64,000 nt of DNA from Paraburkholderia hospita (GCF_002902965.1 NZ_CP026107.1:62001-126000); one strand, 5' to 3'; numbered from the stretch's first letter, positions 36,487-45,839 are shown. Program-made: numbers and translations. The notes: generated from the letters alone by a model not told the origin.

Positions 36487-37542
36487 ATGAAGGAAGGAGC
36501 GGGATTCAACGGTTGCAAGGGATTTCTGAAGGTGGCGGCGCGCTGTGTGATGGCGGCGTCGGTGATGTTCGGCGCTGCCCAGGCCGCACAGGCGAAGACG
36601 CAATTGCTGGTCTACACCGCGCTCGAAGACGAGGCGATGAAGCCGTACAAGGACGCCTTCGAGAAGGCGAACCCCGACATCGAGATCCGCTGGGTGCGCG
36701 ATTCCACGGGCGCGGTCACGGCCAAGCTGCTCGCAGAAAAGAGCAACCCGCGCGCCGACGTCGTGCTTGGACTTGCCGCATCGAGCCTCACGCTGCTCGA
36801 CCTGCAAGGCATGCTGATGCCGTATCAGCCGAAGGACTTCGACGCCCTGACGCGCAAATACAGCGACAGCAACACGCCGCCGCATTGGGTCGGCATGGAC
36901 GTGTGGGGCGCGACCATCTGCTACAACCGCGTCGAAGCGGAAAAGCGCCATTTGCCGAAGCCGACCTCGTGGGAAGACCTCGCCAAGCCTGTCTACAAAG
37001 GGATGATCGTGATGCCGAGCCCGGTGTCGTCGGGCACGGGCTATCTCGATGTCACGTCGTGGCTGCAAACCTTCGGCGACGAGAAAGGCTGGCAGTACAT
37101 GGACGCGCTCGACAAGAACGTCGCGCAATACGTGCACTCCGGCTCGAAGCCTTGCACGCTCGCGGGCACGGGCGAATTTCCGATCGGCATCTCATTCGAA
37201 TTCCGTGGTCATGAATTGCAGGCGCAAGGCGCGCCCATCGACCTGATCTTTCCGAAAGAGGGACTCGGCTGGGACATGGAAGCGACGGGCGTCATGAAGA
37301 CGACGAAGCATCCCGAAGAAGCGAAGAAACTCGCCGACTTCATGGCCAGCCGTCAGGCGAACGAAATCACCGCGCAATGGTGGGCGATCGTGGCCTATCC
37401 GGGTGTCGCAAAGAAACTGTCGGGCATTCCCGACAACTATCCGCAATTGCTCGTGAAGAACGATTTCGTCTGGTCCGCGAAGAACCGCCAGTCGATTCTC
37501 GAAGACTGGCAGAAACGCTACGGCAGCAAGGAGCAGAAGTAG
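36487..37542 (+). CDS. 2-aminoethylphosphonate ABC transporter substrate-binding protein
   Basis: A 351-residue periplasmic binding protein with a signal peptide ending AAQAAQA at about 36. The mature part TQLLVYTALEDEAMKPYKDAFEKANPDIEIRWVRDSTGAVTAKLLAEK belongs to the Fe/AEP-type binding family, and PSPVSSGTGYLDV and SFEFRGHELQAQGAP match the group called putative 2-aminoethylphosphonate binding protein (PhnS2-like). It leads the rightward operon binding protein-ATPase-permease-phnW. A long hairpin follows the gene (37558-37582), a common way to raise binding-protein output over the membrane parts. Confidence 0.9.
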   Translation: MKEGAGFNGCKGFLKVAARCVMAASVMFGAAQAAQAKTQLLVYTALEDEAMKPYKDAFEKANPDIEIRWVRDSTGAVTAKLLAEKSNPRADVVLGLAASSLTLLDLQGMLMPYQPKDFDALTRKYSDSNTPPHWVGMDVWGATICYNRVEAEKRHLPKPTSWEDLAKPVYKGMIVMPSPVSSGTGYLDVTSWLQTFGDEKGWQYMDALDKNVAQYVHSGSKPCTLAGTGEFPIGISFEFRGHELQAQGAPIDLIFPKEGLGWDMEATGVMKTTKHPEEAKKLADFMASRQANEITAQWWAIVAYPGVAKKLSGIPDNYPQLLVKNDFVWSAKNRQSILEDWQKRYGSKEQK

Positions 37543-37557
37543 CGACGGGTCTCGCGT

Positions 37558-37582
37558 GAAGCGCGCGCGACGCGTGCGCTTC
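37558..37582. repeat. Intercistronic hairpin after the AEP binding-protein gene
   Basis: GAAGCGCGCGCG (from 37558) pairs with the GCGTGCGCTTC that ends at 37582, with one mismatch and a very short loop. It lies 16 bases after the stop codon and 74 bases before the ATPase start. It probably stabilises or attenuates the message rather than ending it. Confidence 0.45.
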
Positions 37583-37655
37583 GATCGGGGCGGGTAGCGC
37601 CTGCGCGTTGCTCGCGCTGCCGCGATGCGGAAGAGAAGCGAAGTCGGAGGATCAG

Positions 37656-38747
37656 ATGACAGCGTATTTGAGCGTGGAGCAGGTTTCCAAGCGGTTCAAC
37701 GAGACGACCGTTCTGAACGATATCCATCTCGGCGTGAAGAAGGGCGAGATGCTGTGTTTCCTGGGGCCGTCGGGGTGCGGCAAGACGACCTTGCTGCGCA
37801 TTATCGCCGGGCTCGAAACGCAGAGCGCGGGGCGCATCATGCAGGACGGCCGTGATATCTCGCGCTTGCCGCCGCAGTTGCGCGACTACGGCATCGTGTT
37901 CCAGTCGTACGCGCTGTTTCCGAATCTGACGATCTTCGACAACGTGGCGTATGGCCTCGTGAATCGCAAGATGAAGCGCGCGGCGATCGCGGAGCGCGTG
38001 CACGAACTGCTTGCGCTGGTGGGCTTGCCGGATTCGCATCGCAAGCATCCGAACCAGTTGTCGGGCGGCCAGCAGCAGCGCATTGCGCTCGCCCGCGCGC
38101 TGGCGACGTCGCCGGGCTTGCTGTTGCTCGACGAGCCGCTATCGGCGCTCGATGCGCGCGTGCGTGTGCGCCTGCGCCAGGAGATCCGCCAGCTGCAGCA
38201 ACGGCTCGGCGTCACGACGATCATGGTCACGCACGACCAGGAAGAAGCGCTGTCGATGGCGGATCGCATCGTCGTGATGAATCATGGCGTGATCGAGCAG
38301 ATCGGCTCGCCGCACGAGATCTATCGCGAGCCCGCGTCGCCGTTCGTTGCGGATTTCATCGGCAAGGTCAACATGATTCCCGCCGAAGTGATGCGCGACG
38401 GCACGCTGAAGGCGGGCGAGATCGGGCTGCACTACGGCTGCGGAAGCGCGCAGCCCGCGCCGGGTTCGCAGGTCTCGGCTTTCGTGCGTCCGGAAGACAT
38501 CCATATCAGCCTGCCCGGCAGCGCGCCCGACAACCTGCTCGCAGCGCGGGTGGAAAAGCTCGAGTTTCTCGGCGCGTTCTGCCGCGTCAGTTTCAAGGTC
38601 GAAGGACTCGCGGGGCAGGAGATCGTCGCCGACCTGTCGTTCCACGAGATGCGCCGTACGGGCCTGCAAACGGGCGCGCGTTTCGACCTTGCCATTCAAC
38701 GCGAAAGCGTCTGCGTGTTCACGGCCGCGAAGGAGCGTCTGCAATGA
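37656..38747 (+). CDS. 2-aminoethylphosphonate ABC transporter ATP-binding protein
   Basis: A 363-residue transporter ATPase. Walker A is GPSGCGKTT (37-45), the signature is LSGGQQQRIALARALA, Walker B is LLLLDEPLSALD, and MVTHDQEEALSMADR holds the switch His. After about residue 240 comes a TOBE-type regulatory domain (GSQVSAFVRPEDIHISLPG). GGAGG 6 bases upstream fixes the start at 37656. Its stop overlaps the permease start by 4 bases. It drives uptake of AEP (PhnT-like). Confidence 0.92.
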   Translation: MTAYLSVEQVSKRFNETTVLNDIHLGVKKGEMLCFLGPSGCGKTTLLRIIAGLETQSAGRIMQDGRDISRLPPQLRDYGIVFQSYALFPNLTIFDNVAYGLVNRKMKRAAIAERVHELLALVGLPDSHRKHPNQLSGGQQQRIALARALATSPGLLLLDEPLSALDARVRVRLRQEIRQLQQRLGVTTIMVTHDQEEALSMADRIVVMNHGVIEQIGSPHEIYREPASPFVADFIGKVNMIPAEVMRDGTLKAGEIGLHYGCGSAQPAPGSQVSAFVRPEDIHISLPGSAPDNLLAARVEKLEFLGAFCRVSFKVEGLAGQEIVADLSFHEMRRTGLQTGARFDLAIQRESVCVFTAAKERLQ

Positions 38748-40471
38748 GCGCCGTCCTGATCGAACGCCGTAGCGGCGAAGAAGCGCACGCCGAAGTGCGG
38801 CAAATCACGCATTGGCATGACAGGATTGGACAGCTTGCGCTGTTGCTGATGTCCGCGATGCTCGCCATGTTTCTGCTGATGCCGCTGGCGCTCGTGATCG
38901 GCAAATGCTTCGTCGATGCGGACGGCAGGTTTATTGGGCTCGCGAACTTCAGCGGCTATCTGGCCAACTCTGCCGTCTGGACGTCGGCGCTGCATTCGGT
39001 GGCCGTCGCGTGCACGGTGACGTCGATCGTCATTCCGATGGCGTTCACGTTCGCCTACGCGCTCACGCGTTCATGCATGCCGATGAAGAACGCAGTCCGC
39101 ACAGTGGCCTTGCTGCCGCTGCTCGCACCCACGTTGCTGTCGGCGGTGTCGTTCATCTACTGGTTCGGCAATTCGGGGCTTCTGAAGCCGTTGTTGCATG
39201 GACATTCGATCTACGGTTTCTCCGGCATCGTGTGCAGTCTCGTCTACGCGGCGTTTCCGCATGTGCTGATGATTCTCGTCACGGCGTTGTCGCTCTCGGA
39301 TGGCCGCCTGTATGAAGCCGCCGATGCAATGGGTACGAGCCGTCTGCGCAAGTTCGTGACGATCACGCTGCCGGGCGCGAAGTACGGCCTCATCAGCGCG
39401 ACGATGGTGTCGTTCACGATCTGCATCAACGACTTCGGGGTTCCCGTTGTGATCGGCGGGCCGTACACGGTGCTGTCCACGGATATCTACAAGCTCATCA
39501 TCGGCTTGCAGGACTTCAATCGCAGCGCCGTGGTCAGCTTGCTTCTGCTGTGTCCCGCACTGGTTGCATTCGCCGTCGACTACTTCATTCGCCGCAAGCA
39601 GCAGTCGCAACTCGGCGCGCGTTCGACGCCGTTCCAGCCGAAGCCGTCGCGCGGCTTCGATACGGCGATGCTCGCTTACTGCGGGATCGTCTGTCTGCTG
39701 ATGATCGCCGTGGTCGGCATTTCGGTGTTCGCATCGTTCGTTAAGTTCTGGCCGTATCAGATGAGCCTCGGCTTGCAGCACTACAAGATGGGCCTGATCG
39801 CCGCCGGCATTTTCGATGCGTACAAGAACAGCCTGCAGATGGCGGCATGCGTGGCGCTCGGCGGCACGGCCATCGTGTTCGGCGGCGCGTATCTCGTCGA
39901 GAAGACGCGCGGGCCGCGCTGGCTGCGCGGTTTCATCAACCTCTGCGCGATCCTGCCGATGGGCGTGCCGGGGCTCGTGCTCGGCATCAGCTACATCTTT
40001 CTGTTCAATGCGCCCGCCAATCCGCTCAACGGTCTGTACGGCACGCTCGCGCTGCTCGCCATAGTGACGGTGGTCCACTACTACTCGTCGAGCCACCTGA
40101 CGGCAGTGACCGCGCTGCGGCAGATCGACAACGAATTCGAGGCTGTGTCCGCTTCGCTGAAAGTGCCTTTCTACAAGACGTTCTGGCGCGTCACCGTGCC
40201 CGTATGTCTGCCTTCGATCCTGCAGATCGCACGCTATCTGTTCGTCAACGGCATGACGACGGTATCGGCTGTCGCGTTCCTCTATTCGCCCGACACGCAG
40301 CCCGCGTCGGTCGCGATCCTGAACCTCGACGACGCAGGTCAGATCGGACCGGCCGCCGCGATGGCGACGCTCGTCCTCGTTACCGCTGCATTTGCGTGTC
40401 TGCTGTTTGCCGCCGTTTCGCACGGCGTGTTGCGTCGAACCCAGGCATGGCGCACCACGCGCCGTGGCTGA
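38744..40471 (+). CDS. 2-aminoethylphosphonate ABC transporter permease, two-domain
   Basis: A 575-residue inner-membrane protein with about 12 helices, formed by two fused permease domains of the AFuB/PhnV type. Each half has an EAA-like loop: [26 protein letters not shown] in the first and [26 protein letters not shown] in the second. One chain can therefore replace the usual PhnU-PhnV pair. It overlaps the ATPase gene by 4 bases and is followed after 35 bases by phnW. Confidence 0.91.
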   Translation: MSAVLIERRSGEEAHAEVRQITHWHDRIGQLALLLMSAMLAMFLLMPLALVIGKCFVDADGRFIGLANFSGYLANSAVWTSALHSVAVACTVTSIVIPMAFTFAYALTRSCMPMKNAVRTVALLPLLAPTLLSAVSFIYWFGNSGLLKPLLHGHSIYGFSGIVCSLVYAAFPHVLMILVTALSLSDGRLYEAADAMGTSRLRKFVTITLPGAKYGLISATMVSFTICINDFGVPVVIGGPYTVLSTDIYKLIIGLQDFNRSAVVSLLLLCPALVAFAVDYFIRRKQQSQLGARSTPFQPKPSRGFDTAMLAYCGIVCLLMIAVVGISVFASFVKFWPYQMSLGLQHYKMGLIAAGIFDAYKNSLQMAACVALGGTAIVFGGAYLVEKTRGPRWLRGFINLCAILPMGVPGLVLGISYIFLFNAPANPLNGLYGTLALLAIVTVVHYYSSSHLTAVTALRQIDNEFEAVSASLKVPFYKTFWRVTVPVCLPSILQIARYLFVNGMTTVSAVAFLYSPDTQPASVAILNLDDAGQIGPAAAMATLVLVTAAFACLLFAAVSHGVLRRTQAWRTTRRG

Positions 40472-40506
40472 AACGAACCTTTCATCGTGTCCATCAAGGA
40501 GATGCC

Positions 40507-41637
40507 GTGAATCTGCCCCGTCAACCGATTTTGCTCACTCCCGGTCCGCTCACCACGTCCGACCGCACGCGCGACGCCATGCTGCGCGACTGGGGATCGT
40601 GGGATGGCGACTTCAACCAGATCACCGCGCGGATTCGCCGCGAGACGCTGCGCATCGTGCATGGCGAAGACACACACGAGTGCGTGCCCTTGCAAGGCAG
40701 CGGCACGTTCTCGGTCGAAGCGGCCATCGGCACGCTCGTTCCGCGCGACGGCCATGTGCTGGTGCCGAACAACGGCGCGTATTGTCAGCGGCTCGTGAAG
40801 ATCTGCCGCGCGCTCGGGCGGCGTCATCAGAGCATCGACTACGCGGAAGACACGCAGGTCAAACCGGCCGATATCGATCGCGCGCTCGCGGTGGACCCGA
40901 GCATCACGCATGTCGCGCTGGTCCATTGCGAAACGGGCGCGGGCGTGCTCAATCCGCTGCATGAGATCGCGATGGTGGTGGCGAAGCACGGGCGCAGCCT
41001 GATCGTCGACGCGATGAGTTCGTTCGGCGCGATCGATATCGACGCACGCCAGACGCCGTTCGATGCCGTCGTCGCCGCGTCAGGCAAGTGCCTGGAAGGC
41101 GTGCCGGGAATGGGGTTCGTGATCGCCCGGCGCAGCACGCTCGAACGCTGTGAAGGCAACAGTCATTCGCTCGCGATGGATCTCTACGATCAATGGGCGT
41201 ACATGAACCGCACGACGCAATGGCGCTTCACGCCGCCGACGCATGTCGTTGCAGCGCTCGATCAGGCCATCGCGCAGTACATCGAGGAGGGCGGCCTCGA
41301 AGCGCGGGGCGCACGTTATGCGCGCAACTGCCGCGCGCTGATCGAAGGGATGGCGGAACTGGGGTTCAGGCCGTTTCTCGACCCGTCGATTCAGGCGCCG
41401 ATCATCGTGACGTTCCATGCACCCGACGATCCCGCCTACGACTTCAAAACCTTCTATCAGGAGGTGAAGAAGCGCGGCTATATCCTCTATCCCGGCAAGC
41501 TGACGGAGATCGAAACGTTCCGCGTCGGGTGCATCGGGCATTTTGGCGAGGCAGGTATTCCCGGCGCGGTTGCGGCAATCGCGGACACGCTGAAGGCAAT
41601 GGGGATTGCGCAAGTGTCGCCGAAAGCACTTGCGTGA
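40507..41637 (+). CDS. phnW: 2-aminoethylphosphonate-pyruvate transaminase
   Basis: A 376-residue PLP enzyme of fold type I that transfers the amino group of AEP to pyruvate, giving phosphonoacetaldehyde and alanine. The start reads [17 protein letters not shown], and Lys194 in [15 protein letters not shown] is the PLP-binding lysine, at the same position as I recall for Salmonella PhnW. The gene starts with GTG at 40507, 5 bases after AAGGAG; the nearer ATG at 40502 would stop at once. It follows the transporter genes in one operon and feeds the PhnY-PhnA route encoded divergently. Confidence 0.95.
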   Translation: MNLPRQPILLTPGPLTTSDRTRDAMLRDWGSWDGDFNQITARIRRETLRIVHGEDTHECVPLQGSGTFSVEAAIGTLVPRDGHVLVPNNGAYCQRLVKICRALGRRHQSIDYAEDTQVKPADIDRALAVDPSITHVALVHCETGAGVLNPLHEIAMVVAKHGRSLIVDAMSSFGAIDIDARQTPFDAVVAASGKCLEGVPGMGFVIARRSTLERCEGNSHSLAMDLYDQWAYMNRTTQWRFTPPTHVVAALDQAIAQYIEEGGLEARGARYARNCRALIEGMAELGFRPFLDPSIQAPIIVTFHAPDDPAYDFKTFYQEVKKRGYILYPGKLTEIETFRVGCIGHFGEAGIPGAVAAIADTLKAMGIAQVSPKALA

Positions 41638-41652
41638 CTTGACTGATCGCTT

Positions 41653-41700
41653 CGAAGACTTCGCGTGGTCTCGCGCGTTCTCATAGGCGCGAGGTCTTCG
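41653..41700. repeat. Two-tier stem-loop between phnW and the flavoprotein gene
   Basis: Outer arms CGAAGAC (41653-41659) and GTCTTCG (41694-41700) enclose CTCGCGC (41670-41676) and GCGCGAG (41687-41693), which close a 10-base loop. No T run follows. It may act as a partial terminator or processing site inside the operon. Confidence 0.45.
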
Positions 41701-41743
41701 GAGCATCGGCGCGGGTTCCGGCAAACCTATTCTGCGAGCAAAC

Positions 41744-43132
41744 ATGCGACCCTTCTGGATCGAACAGGCGCTTTTCTCCGATGGCGAATTGTCACCTGCC
41801 TTGCAAGGCGCGACCACGGCGGACGTGTGTATCGTCGGTGGCGGCTATACGGGACTGTGGACAGCCATTCAGACGAAGCTGCAAAAGCCCGACATCGATA
41901 TCGTGATCGTCGAAAGCGATCTTTGCGGCGCGGGTGCGAGCGGCCGCAACGGCGGCTGCATGTTGACGTGGTCCACGAAGTTCTTCACATTGCGGCGCCT
42001 GTTTGGCGAAGCGGAAGCACTGCGGCTGGTCAAGGCATCCGAAGAAGCCGTTCATCGCATCCGCGATTTCTGCGCGGCGCATCGTATCGATGCCGAACTG
42101 CGCATGGACGGCACGCTCTATACGGCGACATCGCGCGCGCAGATGGGCGCGCTGGACCCCGTCATCGCCGCGCTGCGCGATCACGGCATCCATTCGTATC
42201 ATGACGTTTCACCCGATGAGGTGGCGCGCCGCTCCGGCTCGGCGCGCAATCTGGGCGGCGTGTTTTCTCCTACGGCGGCGACGGTGCATCCGGGCAAACT
42301 CGTGCGCGGCTTGCGGCGGGTCGCGCTCGAGATGGGCATACGGATCTACGAGCGCACGCCGATGCTCGACTTTTCAGACGGTGAACGTGTGACAGTACGC
42401 ACGCCGTCGGGAAGCGTAACGGCCGGCAAGCTCGTGCTCGCGATCAATGCGTGGATGGCGAGCCGCTTCAGGCAATTCGAACGCACGCTCGCAATCGTGT
42501 CCAGTGACATGATCGTCACGGAGAAGTGCCCCGAACTGCTGGCGCGCAGCGGCCTGACGGATGGCGTGTCGGTGCTCGACTCGCGCATCTTCGTCTACTA
42601 CTACCGCAGCACGCCTGACGGGCGGTTGATGCTGGGCAAGGGCGGCAACACGTTCGCATGGCGCGGCCGGATTGCGCCCGTATTCGATCAGCGCTCGCCG
42701 TATGAAGCCGAGTTGACACGCGGTTTGCACGCGTTCTTTCCCGCGTTGCGCGAGGTGCCCGTGACAGCGAGCTGGAACGGTCCTTCGGATCGTTCGGTGA
42801 CGGGCTTTCCGTTCTTCGGCAGGCTCGACGACTCACCCAATGTGTTCTATGGATTCGGCTATTCAGGCAACGGCGTGGGGCCGACTTACATGGGCGGACA
42901 GATTCTGTCTTCGCTGTTGCTGGGACTCGATAACGCGTGGACACGCAGCCCGTTGACGCGCGGCCCATTGGGTCACTTTCCGCCGGAGCCGGTAAGGTAT
43001 GTCGGTTCGATCACCGTGCGCAACGCGATTCGGCGCAAGGAGCGCGCCGAGGACGAGGACCGGCAGCCTTGGCTGGTCGACCGGTGGCTGAGCCGGTTTG
43101 CGAGCGCGGCGGGTAAATCGGACAAGGCGTAG
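41744..43132 (+). CDS. DAO-type FAD-dependent oxidoreductase in the phosphonate locus
   Basis: A 462-residue flavoprotein of the glycine/D-amino-acid oxidase family, closest in style to gamma-glutamylputrescine oxidase. CIVGGGYTGLWTAIQTK (about 28-44) binds FAD, DLCGAGASGRNGG is the second FAD contact, and the C-terminal PNVFYGFGYSGNGVGPTYMGG is typical of the family. It lies 106 bases after phnW and converges with the GntR gene. In this setting it may oxidise AEP or N-methylated AEP directly to phosphonoacetaldehyde, as proposed for flavoproteins in other phosphonate clusters; this is inference. No signal peptide, so it acts in the cytosol. Confidence 0.82.
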   Translation: MRPFWIEQALFSDGELSPALQGATTADVCIVGGGYTGLWTAIQTKLQKPDIDIVIVESDLCGAGASGRNGGCMLTWSTKFFTLRRLFGEAEALRLVKASEEAVHRIRDFCAAHRIDAELRMDGTLYTATSRAQMGALDPVIAALRDHGIHSYHDVSPDEVARRSGSARNLGGVFSPTAATVHPGKLVRGLRRVALEMGIRIYERTPMLDFSDGERVTVRTPSGSVTAGKLVLAINAWMASRFRQFERTLAIVSSDMIVTEKCPELLARSGLTDGVSVLDSRIFVYYYRSTPDGRLMLGKGGNTFAWRGRIAPVFDQRSPYEAELTRGLHAFFPALREVPVTASWNGPSDRSVTGFPFFGRLDDSPNVFYGFGYSGNGVGPTYMGGQILSSLLLGLDNAWTRSPLTRGPLGHFPPEPVRYVGSITVRNAIRRKERAEDEDRQPWLVDRWLSRFASAAGKSDKA

Positions 43133-43145
43133 TAGGGTGTAGTCT

Positions 43146-43874
43146 CTACGCCTCTGCGACGGATGCCCCATTAGAGCTTGCTGCCTCGATCCAGCGCTCA
43201 TGCGCGCGCCGCATCCTGGCGATACCGTGCGCGACATGCTCGCGCACGAGCGCGACCGCGCGGTCTTCATCGCCGCTTGCGAGCGCGTTGACGATCTTCT
43301 CGTGCTCGGCGACGGATTCGCTCAACGCGCTTTGATCCGTTTCGATCGCCGCCTGGCGCAACAAGCCGAGTTGCAGCACGAGCTGGCGATACGTCGCGAT
43401 GAGATGCTGATTGCCGACGCCTTCGACCATCGCACCGTGCAACTGGACATTCAGCTCCGTGTAGCGCGCGAGATCGCGTGTTTTCTTCGCCGTTTTCATC
43501 GCCGTGATGATGCCTTTCAACGTGGCGAGCGTGTCTGGCCGCATGTGATTCGCGAGCTTCCGCGCGACCGATTCGTCGAGCATCGCGCGCACTTCATAAA
43601 TCTCTTCCGCTTCCCGCAGCGACACGACACGTACGATCACGCCACGGTTCTTTTCCGTTTTCAGCAGCCCGGACGCCTCCAGCGCGCGGAACGCTTCGCG
43701 CACGGGGCCACGCGAAACGCCCAGACGCGTGGCGATTTCGACTTCATTGAGCTTTTCGCCGGGCGCGAACTCGCCCGACAGGATGCTGCGGTGAAGACTT
43801 TCCTGCACGAGCATCGCGAGGGATTGTCGACGCAGGAGTTCAAAGGCATCGGGCAGGTTGTTGTTGTCGGTCAT
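43146..43874 (-). CDS. GntR-family regulator (FCD subfamily), probable phosphonate regulator
   Basis: A 242-residue GntR regulator. Winged helix at about 20-75 (LHRSILSGEFAPGEKLNEVEIATRLGVSRGPVREAFRALEASGLL), then an all-helical FCD ligand domain with metal-ligand-type residues in ELNVQLHGAMVEG and VAEHEKIVNALASGDEDRA. The ATG at 43874 is taken as start by domain fit; no clear ribosome-binding site is visible. It converges with the flavoprotein gene, 13 bases apart. TTGTCAACA in its promoter also lies in the phnA/transporter promoter, which supports control of the whole AEP locus. Confidence 0.87.
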   Translation of the reverse strand: MTDNNNLPDAFELLRRQSLAMLVQESLHRSILSGEFAPGEKLNEVEIATRLGVSRGPVREAFRALEASGLLKTEKNRGVIVRVVSLREAEEIYEVRAMLDESVARKLANHMRPDTLATLKGIITAMKTAKKTRDLARYTELNVQLHGAMVEGVGNQHLIATYRQLVLQLGLLRQAAIETDQSALSESVAEHEKIVNALASGDEDRAVALVREHVAHGIARMRRAHERWIEAASSNGASVAEA

Positions 43875-43941
43875 GGAGATCGATCCCGGAGTGTCAGCGG
43901 TCACATAGCATCTGCGCAAACATTGCGGTGCGTTTTGTTTA

Positions 43942-43950
43942 TTGTCAACA
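43942..43950. promoter_or_regulatory. TTGTCAACA element in the gntR promoter
   Basis: Nine bases identical to the core of the dyad at 36368-36377 in the divergent phosphonate promoter. Located 68 bases upstream of the gntR start codon, it is a candidate autoregulatory operator. Confidence 0.45.
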
Positions 43951-43970
43951 GTAACCGTTGGGGAAGACCT

Positions 43971-44145
43971 TCAGGCTGTCTGCATCAGCACCATCGGTAC
44001 GAGTCCGCCAACCGGCGTCAACGAATCGTGCATCGCATCCACCGTGCCGTCGCCGCCGCTCGTTGTTACGGTGGCATAGAGCGCCGAGGTCACCACGCCG
44101 AACGGGTCTCCTTGCCTTCCATATTGCCGCCCTGGACGACGACAC
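43971..44145 (-). pseudogene. kdpA: kdpA remnant with frameshift
   Basis: On the minus strand two frames joined by one missing base read as a central piece of KdpA, the potassium-channel subunit of the Kdp ATPase: [11 protein letters not shown], then [13 protein letters not shown], then [21 protein letters not shown]. coli KdpA has NMEGKESRFGV...AMHDSFTALGGMVPMWLMQ at the matching place (from memory). Adding one T at about 44099-44101 restores RFGVV and joins the frames. A stop follows directly after the MQ. About 55 of some 560 residues remain, so this is a non-functional relic. A kdpC remnant lies at 45447-45839 on the other strand. Confidence 0.8.
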
Positions 44146-44232
44146 TGTGCGCGGCACTGGCGTCCGTTGCAGGGCTATGCATGATGCTGTCAACGCGCCG
44201 CGCGACCCTGAATGTGAGCGGTGTATGACGGG

Positions 44233-44640
44233 TCAGAAGGGGCCTGCAAGTTCCGGATTCAGTTCGATGTGCAGCACGACGAGCCAGCGATTTGGACAGC
44301 TGTCGGCGATCTTCAGCACGTCTTGGTCATCGCTGGTATGCGGCGCGCCGATGTAGCCCTTGTCCAATGCGTCACGCCACGCACGCCGGGCATCCGCCTG
44401 CAGCCAGTAGCCGACGAGCCCACATGTCACGCAGCTGAAGAGCAGCGTGTGAAGCATCGTCAGGCCGGGATTGACCTGCTGCGCAACATATACAAAGGCG
44501 GTGGTCATTACCTGGTTCGCCGCGATGGTCACGAGCACGAGCTTTAGCCAGCCGCGCGCACGCATCGCCGCCTTCAGGCGAGCTTCCTCCTGCGGGTCTT
44601 TGTGCCCGGAACGATCGTTCCGCCGAGGTGGTTCCTGCAT
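44233..44640 (-). CDS. Two-helix membrane protein, CPxRWLVVLHxEL family (copy 1)
   Basis: A 135-residue protein with a charged N terminus, two predicted membrane helices (about 30-50, LKLVLVTIAANQVMTTAFVYVA; about 58-75, TLLFSCVTCGLVGYWL), the motif LQADARRAW, and a C-terminal domain ending DSCPNRWLVVLHIEL. It is a paralogue of the genes at 47987 and 48609. The start at 44640 gives the same length as copy 2; an ATG 22 codons earlier is possible. Neither has a good ribosome-binding site. Unknown function. It lies between a kdpA relic and a GNAT gene, all on the minus strand. Confidence 0.7.
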   Translation of the reverse strand: MQEPPRRNDRSGHKDPQEEARLKAAMRARGWLKLVLVTIAANQVMTTAFVYVAQQVNPGLTMLHTLLFSCVTCGLVGYWLQADARRAWRDALDKGYIGAPHTSDDQDVLKIADSCPNRWLVVLHIELNPELAGPF

Positions 44641-44651
44641 ATCGTTGTGAT

Positions 44652-45290
44652 TCACGCTGCAAAGCGGACGTAGCGAGCGCTGGGCAGCGCAATCTGATGT
44701 GTCCATGCTGCGAGTGTCCGTGCGACGACGGGCGCCTTACTGAGTATCGCGCTTTCATAGACCTTTCCGGCGAAGCGCACGGCATCGACAATGCGGAACC
44801 CCTGCCCACGATAGAAGGCAACGAGATGTGAAGCTGGATAGGGCGTGTCGAGGGCGATTTCCGAGTAGCCGCGTGTCGCCGCCCAGTGCTCGGCGAACGC
44901 CAGCAGTGATTTGCCGATGCCGCGGTTTTGCCACGATGGGTCGATGGCCAACTGGCGGATCGTGGCCACATTGCGCCGATGATAATGTTCACAGGCCGAT
45001 TCGTTGTCGGGCGCATACAGCGTCATGGTGCCGATCACCTTGCCCTCGCTGACCACCACGAAGCAGTCGCCAGCTTTGGCCCGCCGCATCGTGACAGCCA
45101 CATCCTGATCAACACAGGTGCAGTTCAGCCCCATCATGCCGAGACGCGCAAACGCGTGGTGCAGCATCGTCGTGAGCTGCTCGTACGAGTCGCGCGACGG
45201 ATCGAAGCGCCTTAGCAGGATGTTGCGAATGCTCGGTCTGACGTGGTCGACAGGGGCATGTTTTGCGGCTGTGGCACGGCGTTTCGACAT
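44652..45290 (-). CDS. GNAT-family N-acetyltransferase
   Basis: A 212-residue acetyltransferase. The acetyl-CoA loop is IRQLAIDPSWQNRGIGKSLLAFAEHWA (Q/RxxGxG/A motif), with strand 4 GTMTLYAP before it and HLVAFYRGQGFRIV after it. GGAG 8 bases before the ATG at 45290 sets the start; the upstream in-frame extension has no site. The acceptor substrate cannot be predicted. It is transcribed together with, and just ahead of, the small membrane protein gene at 44233. Confidence 0.83.
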   Translation of the reverse strand: MSKRRATAAKHAPVDHVRPSIRNILLRRFDPSRDSYEQLTTMLHHAFARLGMMGLNCTCVDQDVAVTMRRAKAGDCFVVVSEGKVIGTMTLYAPDNESACEHYHRRNVATIRQLAIDPSWQNRGIGKSLLAFAEHWAATRGYSEIALDTPYPASHLVAFYRGQGFRIVDAVRFAGKVYESAILSKAPVVARTLAAWTHQIALPSARYVRFAA

Positions 45291-45446
45291 GGCATCGCTC
45301 CGAAATTCATGAGTTATCCAAAGTCTAGGGTTGGCATCTGCGTGTCTCAAGAAAAAATGTCGTAAAGACTTGCGCGGCTTGCCGTTTATCTTCCTTATGC
45401 ACGCTCCCTCTCCGGATTTACACCGTTTTTACTCGCGCCGTCCTAT

Positions 45447-45839
45447 ACCTTTATACGAACCTGCCACGCGACAGCGAAGGCGCCTGATGCCCGTCACCCG
45501 CACGGGGAAGGAAACGATATCCAGGCGATGTTCTTCGACATGTGGAGACAGGATCAACCCGATGTCGCCGTGCAGGACGTGCCCGGCGATTTCGTCACGA
45601 CGTCCGGCTCGGGCCTGGATCCGCATTTCACGCCGGCGAACGCGATGTATCAGCTCGATCGCGTCGCGGCAGCGTGGGCGAAGGACACGAAACGCGACCC
45701 TGGTGCCGTGCGCGCGGAAATCGGCGCATTATTGCGTGATAACGCGCACGCACCGTTCGGCGGGCTCGCCGGCGCTCCGTTCGTCAATGTGCTAGAGGTG
45801 AACCTCGATTTGCGCCGCCGCTATGGACCGCCTGCATAA
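45447..45839 (+). pseudogene. kdpC: kdpC remnant (C-terminal part)
   Basis: The frame from 45528 reads FFDMWRQDQPDVAVQDVPGD, then FVTTSGSGLDPHFTPANAMYQ, KDTKRDPGAVRAEIGALLRD and FGGLAGAPFVNVLEVNL, which is the C-terminal domain of KdpC, the small subunit of the Kdp potassium ATPase. The same frame runs upstream as GEGNDIQA. Before that, KdpC-like sequence (LYTNLPRDSEGA) continues in another frame that ends in TGA at about 45485. The N-terminal membrane anchor is missing. It is therefore a decayed gene, possibly still translated as a 103-residue fragment. It stands 50 bases before the EIIA-domain gene. Confidence 0.75.

Noticed and set aside
40502..40504. ATG just before phnW as start codon
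   Set aside because: It is out of frame with PhnW and meets a stop after one codon; the GTG at 40507 is in frame and well spaced from AAGGAG.
43200..44228. Plus-strand open frame opposite gntR and the kdpA relic
   Set aside because: Its translation has no recognisable domain, while the opposite strand holds a clear GntR protein and KdpA fragments.
45331..45795. 154-codon frame overlapping the kdpC remnant in another frame
   Set aside because: Its translation is Arg/Ser-rich and unlike any protein, whereas the overlapping frame gives unmistakable KdpC sequence.
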